From NCBI GenBank assembly GCA_934486965.1, contig CAKSQP010000037.1:1-12603 (forward strand): a stretch of DNA of 12,603 bases. The letters run 5' to 3'. This DNA comes from an uncultured Eubacteriales bacterium. GTDB taxonomy: Bacteria; Bacillota; Clostridia; Oscillospirales; UBA644. Positions 7,880-12,603 of this stretch are shown here, piece by piece. Each line of letters starts with the position of its first letter. Position 1 is the first letter of the stretch. A program made the translations under genes and the position numbers. The notes beneath the pieces were generated by a model. It worked only from the letters and a program-made list of their open reading frames with translations, was not told where the DNA came from and ran no database searches.

Positions 7880-7883
7880 ATGT

Positions 7884-7910
7884 GAGACTTTTTGTTTTCT
7901 TATGCGACTA
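7884..7910 (+). promoter_or_regulatory. Candidate ECF-type (autoregulatory) promoter of the sigma gene
   Basis: GAGAC followed by a T-rich run (7884-7893) and CGACTA (7905-7910) resemble the AAC-N16-CGT layout of ECF sigma promoters. Here GAC (7886-7888) and CGA (7905-7907) are exactly 16 bases apart. Both elements are imperfect, and no sigma-A promoter stands out between the terminator and the gene. Confidence 0.35.
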
Positions 7911-7916
7911 AAAGGT

Positions 7917-7940
7917 GAAAGGCAAAACCTTTCGGAAAGG
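7917..7940 (+). promoter_or_regulatory. Leader hairpin next to the sigma gene ribosome binding site
   Basis: GAAAGG (7917-7922) can pair with CCTTTC (7928-7933) over a CAAAA loop. The same CCTTT can instead pair with AAAGG of the ribosome binding site (7936-7940) over a three-base loop. The two pairings exclude each other. The repeats are seen; a switch is only inferred. Confidence 0.3.
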
Positions 7941-7948
7941 AGAGACCG

Positions 7949-8503
7949 ATGGATAACGGTGCAAGTAGCTACCGCCGTTTTCTTGCGGGCGACGACAGGG
8001 GAATAGCCGAACTCGTAAAAGATTATAAAGACGGGCTTATTCTTTATCTTAACGGTTATGTGCAGAATATTCATACCGCCGAAGAACTTGCGGAAGACAC
8101 ATTTTTCAGGCTTATCACCAAAAAGCCGAAATATTCGGGGAAAAGTTCTTTCAGATCGTGGCTTTACGCAATAGGCAGACACGTTGCAATCGATTTTATA
8201 AGACACGATTCAAAGGTTTCTTTTCTGTCGGAGGACTATGAAAATCTTATCGGCGAAGAAACGGACCTTGAGACCTCTTATCTCAAAGAAGAAAGAAAAA
8301 TCGTTCTCTGCAAGGCTCTTTGCGGACTTTCCGCCGATTACAGAGCCGTTCTGTGGCTTGTGTATTTCGAAGGCTTTTCAAATAAAGAGGCGGCGACCGT
8401 CTTAAAAAAGAGCGACCGTCAGATAAAAAATCTTCTTTATCGGGCGAAACTTTCTCTGAAGTCAAAACTTGAAAAGGAGGGCTTTTCTTATGAAGAGTTG
8501 TGA
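7949..8503 (+). CDS. ECF-family RNA polymerase sigma factor
   Basis: A 184-residue sigma-70 family protein of extracytoplasmic-function size with only regions 2 and 4. Region 2 covers about 18-87, with AEELAEDTFFRLITK (44-58) and the promoter -10 reading stretch FRSWLYAIGRHVAIDFIRH (68-86). A linker follows at about 90-113, then the region 4 helix-turn-helix at about 118-172 (LSADYRAVLWLVYFEGFSNKEAA, then SDRQIKNLLYRAK). The ATG 7949 follows GGAAAGGAG closely. It overlaps the next gene by 14 nt, the usual arrangement for a sigma factor and its membrane-bound regulator. It probably directs RNA polymerase to a small stress regulon, perhaps including its own promoter. The signal sensed is unknown. 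Confidence 0.92.
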   Translation: MDNGASSYRRFLAGDDRGIAELVKDYKDGLILYLNGYVQNIHTAEELAEDTFFRLITKKPKYSGKSSFRSWLYAIGRHVAIDFIRHDSKVSFLSEDYENLIGEETDLETSYLKEERKIVLCKALCGLSADYRAVLWLVYFEGFSNKEAATVLKKSDRQIKNLLYRAKLSLKSKLEKEGFSYEEL

Positions 8504-9206
8504 TGAAATGGTCAACAGCCTGCTTTGCCGCAGAGAAAAGTTTTTTACGGAGAAAAAAAGAAAGAAAAAAATTTATATGAGGGCGGCGGCTTCTGCATTT
8601 TGCGTTTGTCTTGTTTGCGTGTCGGTGTTCGGCGTCAGTCGGAAACTTGATATTCTTCCCAACGGTAACGAAGTCGGCGGTTATGTAAAACCCGACGAAA
8701 AGAAAAACAACGAAAATTATGTCGGCGATTATATAGTCGTCAATCCCGTCGGAGATTCGTCTCCGAATAAAAACGGTATCTGCCTTTTGTCTGACGATTT
8801 TATTCTCATGACAAGGGACGAAATGTTCGAATATTACGGGATAAATTATCTTCCCGAAGTCCCGTCCGACCTTGCGATGCAGGAGGGCGGAAACTGCGGT
8901 ATTTACAGACGTGACGGCGGCACGGGCGACGTTTATTTCGACACCGATTCTGTCTCATGGTCGAACGTCGGAGACACCCGTCTGCTTACCGTCGAAGTCA
9001 AAAAGGGCGGCTATCCGTTTCTTTGTTTTGCGTTTGACGAAACTGCGGAAAAATCGGTGATAAACAATAACGAAGTGCTGATAGGAACGACGGAAAACCA
9101 CGGTTTTTGCGCGCAGTTTATGTATAAAAACGTCGGATTTTTCATCTCCTCCGACGGACTTTCGCAGGACGAATTCGTTTCGGTGATTTCTTCTCTGATA
9201 AAATAA
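8490..9206 (+). CDS. Single-pass membrane protein, putative anti-sigma or sigma-regulating partner
   Basis: A 238-residue protein with a short cytoplasmic N-terminus (1-29, very basic from 21 to 27), one TM helix (about 30-49) and an extracellular domain (about 50-238). Topology and overlap with the ECF sigma gene suggest an anti-sigma or co-regulator, but the zinc-type HxxxCxxC anti-sigma motif is absent and the cytoplasmic part is too short for a standard anti-sigma domain. The end of the domain (VGFFISSDGLSQDEFVSVI, 215-233) recalls the DUF4367/DUF4179-type extracellular domains found beside clostridial sigma factors. Three cysteines lie in the TM helix (38, 40, 43) and four outside (98, 136, 179, 207). 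I chose ATG 8490 because AAAGGAGG (8473-8480) lies nine bases upstream; a frame from TTG 8469 includes that site. Function is inference from context. Confidence 0.75.
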   Translation: MKSCDEMVNSLLCRREKFFTEKKRKKKIYMRAAASAFCVCLVCVSVFGVSRKLDILPNGNEVGGYVKPDEKKNNENYVGDYIVVNPVGDSSPNKNGICLLSDDFILMTRDEMFEYYGINYLPEVPSDLAMQEGGNCGIYRRDGGTGDVYFDTDSVSWSNVGDTRLLTVEVKKGGYPFLCFAFDETAEKSVINNNEVLIGTTENHGFCAQFMYKNVGFFISSDGLSQDEFVSVISSLIK

Positions 9207-9210
9207 AAAA

Positions 9211-9230
9211 CGGGGCTGTTTTCAGCCCCG
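9211..9230. terminator. Bidirectional hairpin terminator
   Basis: CGGGGCTG and CAGCCCCG form an 8-bp GC-rich stem with a TTTT loop. On the minus strand it is followed by a run of six T, so it is a strong stop for the ispD operon. On the plus strand it is followed by AATTCTTTAT, a weaker stop for the sigma-factor operon. Confidence 0.85.
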
Positions 9231-9236
9231 AATTCT

Positions 9237-9899
9237 TTATTTCATTAAGATAAATCCAGCGGTAAGAAGCGACTGCGCCGCGATATACGTCAGCATTATA
9301 AGTCCGTTATAAACGGGTGGTTGTTCCTTTTTGCCGAACATACAGTAGACAAGCAGGCTGTCGCTCAGGACGAAAAACGCCATTCCGCAGAAAATAAGGA
9401 GCGATTCGGTCGTCTGCGCCGAGAAAAGATACGTTACCGAAAACGCCGCCATAAGCGTTATTACAACGCCGTATAATATAGACGGATACCTGAATTTCGA
9501 GGGTATGCCGTCTTTTATTTTCATAAACAAAATGAGAGGTTCGACGAAAATTATAACGAACGCGATAACGAGAAGTCGCAGAGACCCCCAGATATCAACG
9601 CTTGAAATAAGGGACAGAAGATATGTTATGTGTCCCGCGCCGAACGCCGCCGTTCCGACAAAGAAAAACGTTTTGTTGCGGTCTCCGAGCAAAAGCAGGG
9701 TGTCTCCCGCAAAGCCGAGAAGCAGAGCGGCGAAAACGAGCGGACGGAAAACTGTCGCCGACGTTGCGTAAATTACCGACAGAAAAATAAGCAGAAGCGG
9801 CTTTGTCGCGACCCTGATCTTATAAAAATTCAGAAAACACGCAGTGACGTGAATTGCGGCAAGAAAGAAAAAGACGATCCAAAGCTTGTATTCAAGCAT
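9237..9899 (-). CDS. YhhN family membrane protein (lysoplasmalogenase-like)
   Basis: A 220-residue protein almost wholly made of membrane helices (about eight), the usual size for YhhN/TMEM86. Family motifs are visible: TKPLL (32-36), GFAGDTLLL (62-70), FGAGHITYL (86-94), FVLSDSLL (176-183) and YIAAQSLL (205-212). The conserved Asp66, His90 and Asp180 are the likely active-site residues of this intramembrane hydrolase family. Characterised members cleave the vinyl-ether bond of lysoplasmalogens. Plasmalogens occur in many anaerobic Clostridia, so that role is plausible here, but the bacterial substrate is not proven by sequence. The ATG at 9899 follows GGGGAG (9908-9913). It is the last gene of the ispD operon, 16 nt after the YcxB-family gene and ending at the 9211-9230 terminator. 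Confidence 0.85.
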   Translation of the reverse strand: MLEYKLWIVFFFLAAIHVTACFLNFYKIRVATKPLLLIFLSVIYATSATVFRPLVFAALLLGFAGDTLLLLGDRNKTFFFVGTAAFGAGHITYLLSLISSVDIWGSLRLLVIAFVIIFVEPLILFMKIKDGIPSKFRYPSILYGVVITLMAAFSVTYLFSAQTTESLLIFCGMAFFVLSDSLLVYCMFGKKEQPPVYNGLIMLTYIAAQSLLTAGFILMK

Positions 9900-9915
9900 A
9901 GAAATATCTCCCCTT

Positions 9916-10446
9916 TTACAGGCATTTTATGTATTTACCCTTTCCTGCGGCTGTTTTTATCGCCGAAGAAAGTTCCGAAACGTCGCCTTCGACGGTCGCC
10001 TTGTCAACGATAAAAGCACCCGTCTTGTTTAAGTACATATAGAAAAATTCTTTGGTCTCATATATTTTGAAAAGTTTGGAATAAAGAAAATGCGCTTTCT
10101 TGTCTTCGCCCGCTTTTGCGGTGTAAAAATCAAAGCCGTCATCCGAAAACGTATAAATTATTTCGTTGTCGGTGTCGTCTTCTCTTTTTTTCATTTTCAT
10201 AACGGGATATGCGTAAAAATATATTATCTGCACAGTGTATGCGACTGTTAAAATTACCGCCGCCGCAGTCATGAAAAGTTGAAAGCCGAGCGCTATCTGA
10301 TACATTACCGCAACAAAAATGAAAATTGCGACAAGCACCCCGTAGATATAGGGTGAAATTTTATAGAATCTGCCTTTGAACATATTGAAACGCAGATATT
10401 TTTCCATTGTTTTTCTGTCGTGTTTTGCAGACGCCGTAATATTCAT
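9916..10446 (-). CDS. YcxB family membrane protein
   Basis: A 176-residue protein with a basic cytoplasmic N-terminus (1-30), two adjacent TM helices (about 33-52 and 54-78) and a C-terminal soluble domain. The soluble part shows the YcxB-like pattern: FSDDGFDFYTA (100-110), then YSKLFKIYETKEFFYMYLNKTGAFIVDK (about 122-149). In this family the pattern reads as a PH-like beta domain. No biochemical role is established for the family. The ATG at 10446 is preceded by AAAGGACGG, which overlaps the stop codon of the 56-residue ORF upstream, so the two genes are tightly linked and probably translationally coupled. Family call fairly sure, function unknown. Confidence 0.75.
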   Translation of the reverse strand: MNITASAKHDRKTMEKYLRFNMFKGRFYKISPYIYGVLVAIFIFVAVMYQIALGFQLFMTAAAVILTVAYTVQIIYFYAYPVMKMKKREDDTDNEIIYTFSDDGFDFYTAKAGEDKKAHFLYSKLFKIYETKEFFYMYLNKTGAFIVDKATVEGDVSELSSAIKTAAGKGKYIKCL

Positions 10447-10458
10447 AAAAACCGTCCT

Positions 10459-10629
10459 TTACAGTTTGTTTTCCTCACAGGTCTTCCTTATATCCTCAAG
10501 GGACGAGCCGAACGGAAGATATCCGCTGCCGTCTTCTTCGGGAAGTGCGACTTGCATAAATTCGCTGTCGGAATAACTGATCGGTCTTAATTTTTCGGGA
10601 AAGAATTTTATCCCGTTTTCTTTTTTCAT
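10459..10629 (-). CDS. Small uncharacterised ORF, 56 residues
   Basis: An acidic, soluble small protein starting MKKENGIKFF and ending CEENKL, with no TM or signal segment. I do not recognise a family. Support for it being real comes from position. It sits in the same strand and operon as ispD (40 nt upstream) and the YcxB-family gene (12 nt downstream). It has a ribosome binding site (AAAGG, 10639-10643) nine bases before ATG 10629, its stop overlaps the next gene's ribosome binding site, and it fills the gap between the two genes exactly. Its start codon lies in one arm of an 11-bp perfect inverted repeat. The stretch PEEDGSGYLPFGSSLEDI (30-47) is the least random-looking part. Confidence 0.65.
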   Translation of the reverse strand: MKKENGIKFFPEKLRPISYSDSEFMQVALPEEDGSGYLPFGSSLEDIRKTCEENKL

Positions 10630-10656
10630 AATATCACGCCTTTCGGTGATATTATG
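10627..10656 (-). repeat. Perfect 11-bp inverted repeat around the small-ORF start
   Basis: CATAATATCAC (10627-10637) and GTGATATTATG (10646-10656) are exact inverted copies with an 8-base spacer. In the minus-strand message this makes a hairpin with the AAAGG ribosome binding site in the loop and the AUG in the stem. No T-run follows, so it is not an intrinsic terminator. It could instead be a DNA operator. Confidence 0.7.
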
Positions 10657-10669
10657 TCTCGTGAGCCTA

Positions 10670-11356
10670 TTAAAAACCGAGGAATTTTTCGGCTGTTTTA
10701 ATATCTTCGGGAGTCGTTATCTTTATATTTTTTTCGTCGCAGAAAAAAGTTTCGACTTCATATCCGAGAGCCTCGGCAAGAGACGCGTCGTCGGTGAAAT
10801 CCCCGAGAATATCCGCAAATTTTTCAAAAGCCTCCGTCAGGATTTCTTTTCTGAAAACCTGCGGGGTCGCCGCCGAAAAAAGAAGATCTCTTTCAAGCGT
10901 TTTTTCGATTTTGCCGTTTTTTTTCAGAATTTTAACGGTGTTTTTGACGGGGTTTCCCGCACAGACCGCCCCGCAGATATACGCCTTTTCATTTATTTTG
11001 TCTATTTCTTCGGGGGTTATGAGCGGGCGCGCGGCGTCGTGGACCGATACGAATTCACAGTCGCCGTCAACCTCGGCAATTCCGTTTTTTACCGATTCTT
11101 CCCGATTTTTTCCGCCGATAACGACTTTGTACGGTTTATTCTTAACCGTTTTTTCGAGAATATCTTCAAAAGCCTTTTTTCCCGAAAGAGATACGGAAAC
11201 GATGATTTCGTCGATGGTTGCCGCTTGGTCAAACGCCGAGAGCGTCCGCTCAAAGACCGAAACGCCGCCGAGAGGAAGCAAAAGTTTGTTCTTTGCGCTC
11301 TTCATTCGGCTTCCGCTGCCGCCGGCGCAGATTATTGCCGCCGTGAAGTTTTTCAT
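10670..11356 (-). CDS. ispD: 2-C-methyl-D-erythritol 4-phosphate cytidylyltransferase
   Basis: A 228-residue cytoplasmic enzyme of the MEP (non-mevalonate) isoprenoid pathway that joins CTP and MEP to give CDP-ME and pyrophosphate. The nucleotide-binding loop CAGGSGSRM (10-18, Arg17) is followed by NKLLLPLGG (23-31, Lys24), the form common in Gram-positive enzymes. Also present are GGKNREESV (81-89), VHDAARPL (105-112), ATPQVFR (163-169), the TDDASLAE substrate motif (188-195) and NIKITTPED (210-218). I chose ATG 11356 because AAAGGAGG lies about seven bases upstream; the longer frame upstream of it overlaps the promoter. It is the first gene of a four-gene minus-strand operon. A related cytidylyltransferase such as TarI is less likely, given the TDDAS and NIKIT motifs. 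Confidence 0.9.
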   Translation of the reverse strand: MKNFTAAIICAGGSGSRMKSAKNKLLLPLGGVSVFERTLSAFDQAATIDEIIVSVSLSGKKAFEDILEKTVKNKPYKVVIGGKNREESVKNGIAEVDGDCEFVSVHDAARPLITPEEIDKINEKAYICGAVCAGNPVKNTVKILKKNGKIEKTLERDLLFSAATPQVFRKEILTEAFEKFADILGDFTDDASLAEALGYEVETFFCDEKNIKITTPEDIKTAEKFLGF

Positions 11357-11381
11357 CTCCGTTCCTCCTTTCGCTGCGGAA

Positions 11382-11410
11382 AGTATATCACAAAACCCCC
11401 GTTTCGTCAA
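11382..11410 (-). promoter_or_regulatory. Predicted sigma-A promoter of the ispD operon
   Basis: Minus-strand TTGACG (-35, 11405-11410), 17-base spacer, TATACT (-10, 11382-11387). The start near 11375 gives a leader of about 20 nt. Confidence 0.8.
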
Positions 11411-11511
11411 GTTCAAGTTAATAAGTGAGCCGTTTTTGACCCGATTTTGTGCCCGAAATGACGGTTTTTTCGAAAATACAATGAAATTTTACCGAAAACG
11501 GAGAGAATTCC

Positions 11512-11540
11512 TTGCTTTTTCAGATATAATAATGTATAAT
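11512..11540 (+). promoter_or_regulatory. Predicted sigma-A promoter of ymdB-rpe
   Basis: TTGCTT (-35, 11512-11517), 17-base spacer, perfect TATAAT (-10, 11535-11540). It diverges from the ispD promoter, and the roughly 100 bases between the two hold nothing else I can name. Confidence 0.75.
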
Positions 11541-11579
11541 AAACAATGTATAGGTATACTCAAACGGAAAGGAAACGTC

Positions 11580-12344
11580 ATGAGAGTTCTTTTTATCGGC
11601 GATATCGTCGGACCCGTATCGGTCGGAGCGGTCGAAAAAATTCTTCCGACGCTCAGACGGAACGAAAATATCGGTTTCGTTATCGCGAACGGAGAAAACG
11701 CCGCCGAAAACAACGGAATAACTCCCGAACTTGCCGAAAGGCTCCGCTACTGCGGTGTCGACGTTGTGACGACGGGGAACCACGCTTTCCGCCAAAAAAG
11801 CAGTTACGGTCTTTTCGACGACGGCGGATATATCGTCCGCCCCGCAAATTTCCCGCCCGAAGACCCCGGAATGGGATATCTGAAAACAGACACCCCCGAC
11901 GGAAAAGTCGCGGTTGTGGGTCTGTCGGGAAAACTCTATTGCGACGCCGACGAAAATCCGTTTTTTACCGCGGACAGACTTCTTCCGTCGCTTTCCGACT
12001 GTGATTTTATTTTTGTCGATTTCCATGCGGAGGCGACAAGCGAAAAAAAGGCTCTCGGCTTTTATCTTGACGGAAAGGTGACTGCCGTTTTCGGAACGCA
12101 CACCCATGTCCAGACTTCCGACTGCCGAATTTTGCCGAAAGGCACAGGCTATATAACAGACGTCGGAATGGTCGGAGGAAAAGACTCCGTTCTCGGAATA
12201 AAGTCTGCCGACGCAATAAAGAAATTCACAACAAGAACGCCTGTCCGATATAATCAGGATACGGAAAAGATACTGTTTCAGTCGGTGCTTTTCGACACCG
12301 AAACAAAAGAAATAAAAACGGTAAACATACAGACTGGAGAATAA
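11580..12344 (+). CDS. ymdB: TIGR00282/YmdB-family metallophosphoesterase
   Basis: A 254-residue calcineurin-like phosphoesterase close to the size of Bacillus YmdB, which hydrolyses 2',3'-cyclic nucleotides and affects motility and biofilm choice. Metal-site motifs are all visible: GDIVG (7-11, Asp8), NGEN (37-40, Glu39 and Asn40), GNH (66-68, Asn67), DFHAE (147-151, His149) and GTHTHVQT (172-179, His174 and His176). The family tail TDVGMVGGKDSVLGI (193-207) is intact. The ATG at 11580 follows GGAAAGGA. An open frame continues upstream, but it is antisense to ispD and there is no other plausible start. rpe begins one base after the stop, so the two are cotranscribed. Physiological role here is by family only. 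Confidence 0.88.
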   Translation: MRVLFIGDIVGPVSVGAVEKILPTLRRNENIGFVIANGENAAENNGITPELAERLRYCGVDVVTTGNHAFRQKSSYGLFDDGGYIVRPANFPPEDPGMGYLKTDTPDGKVAVVGLSGKLYCDADENPFFTADRLLPSLSDCDFIFVDFHAEATSEKKALGFYLDGKVTAVFGTHTHVQTSDCRILPKGTGYITDVGMVGGKDSVLGIKSADAIKKFTTRTPVRYNQDTEKILFQSVLFDTETKEIKTVNIQTGE

Positions 12345-12345
12345 T

Positions 12346-12603
12346 ATGAAAATATCGCCGTCACTTCTTGCCTGCGACCTTGCGAATATCGAAGCGGAAA
12401 TGAACAGCGTTTCCGAAGCCGATCTTATACATATCGACGTTATGGACGGGATATTCGTCCCGAACATTTCTTTCGGACTTCCCGTTATTGCTTCCGCAAG
12501 AAAACACACCGATATGATTTTCGACGTTCATCTTATGATAGACCGTCCCGAAAGATATATCGAAGATTTCGCGAAAGCCGGCAGCGATTACCTTACGGTA
12601 CAC
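12346..12603 (+). CDS. rpe: Ribulose-phosphate 3-epimerase, 5' part
   Basis: The first 86 residues of a TIM-barrel epimerase that interconverts D-ribulose 5-phosphate and D-xylulose 5-phosphate in the pentose phosphate pathway; the rest lies beyond the window. The opening KISPSLLACD and the motifs HIDVMDG (29-35, metal ligands His29 and Asp31), FVPNISFG (37-44) and DVHLMI (60-65, His62) are characteristic. Asp31 would be a catalytic acid/base. The allulose-6-phosphate epimerase AlsE is a relative that cannot be wholly excluded from the N-terminal part. Its ribosome binding site (GGAG, 12336-12339) lies within the end of ymdB, six bases before ATG 12346. Confidence 0.9.
   Translation, partial: MKISPSLLACDLANIEAEMNSVSEADLIHIDVMDGIFVPNISFGLPVIASARKHTDMIFDVHLMIDRPERYIEDFAKAGSDYLTVH

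Noticed and set aside
11279..11290. IspD nucleotide loop reads NKLLL rather than the PKQ of the E. coli enzyme
   Set aside because: Gram-positive IspD proteins commonly carry an NKL form, so this is normal variation rather than a lost residue.
11465..11480. Short palindrome TTTTCGAAAA between the ispD and ymdB promoters
   Set aside because: Ten bases in an AT-rich intergenic region, with no second copy and no link to either promoter; chance is the simpler reading.
10794..11579. A long plus-strand open frame that leads in frame into ymdB and would add over 250 residues
   Set aside because: It is antisense to ispD, has no ribosome binding site or domain, and the ymdB promoter at 11512-11540 and the ribosome binding site before 11580 define the real start.
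11520..12509. A 329-codon minus-strand open frame across ymdB and rpe
   Set aside because: It runs antisense to two genes with intact catalytic motifs and shows no recognisable domain.

Overview
The window reads as a chromosomal segment from a low-to-mid GC Gram-positive anaerobe, most likely an uncultured Clostridia member (Bacillota). The support is inference from several signs. Ribosome binding sites are strong and AGGAGG-like, and several promoters match TTGACA-17-TATAAT closely. A CwlD-type amidase, a YmdB-type phosphoesterase, a YcxB-family protein, FeoAB, and an ECF sigma factor paired with a membrane protein all point the same way, as does the non-mevalonate pathway enzyme IspD. I would not name a genus. 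I see no phage, insertion sequence, CRISPR array, tRNA or rRNA.

Layout. Bases 1-61 hold the 5' end of efp (minus strand) with a good promoter. A CwlD-like amidase (plus) and an alpha/beta-hydrolase esterase (minus) then converge on a hairpin at 891-911. The esterase promoter diverges from the iron gene pair feoA-feoB, whose reading frames overlap by 4 nt. With only 17 nt of gap, feoB is followed by an ABC ATPase and its 1038-residue FtsX/MacB-type permease (overlap 7 nt). This makes a probable four-gene operon that ends at a textbook terminator (7848-7879). Next comes an ECF sigma gene overlapping a single-pass membrane protein, probably its regulator. A shared hairpin terminator at 9211-9230 closes it.

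From 11410 down to 9211 on the minus strand runs a compact operon: ispD, a 56-residue unknown ORF, a YcxB-family membrane protein and a YhhN-family membrane protein. Divergent from ispD, and with its own promoter, is a ymdB-like metallophosphoesterase followed after 1 nt by rpe (ribulose-phosphate 3-epimerase), which is cut by the window end. Every stretch over 300 bases carries a gene.

Most of this is ordinary core and membrane-transport gene content. The places that merit a second look are small. They are an imperfect 11-bp inverted repeat flanking the feoAB promoter, and a perfect 11-bp inverted repeat that puts the start codon of the 56-residue ORF in a stem and its ribosome binding site in the loop. 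There is also a candidate ECF-type autoregulatory promoter with a nearby RNA switch-like leader, the long extracellular coiled-coil inserted in the ABC permease, and the unusual sigma-factor partner protein. I did not find a clear undescribed multi-gene system.
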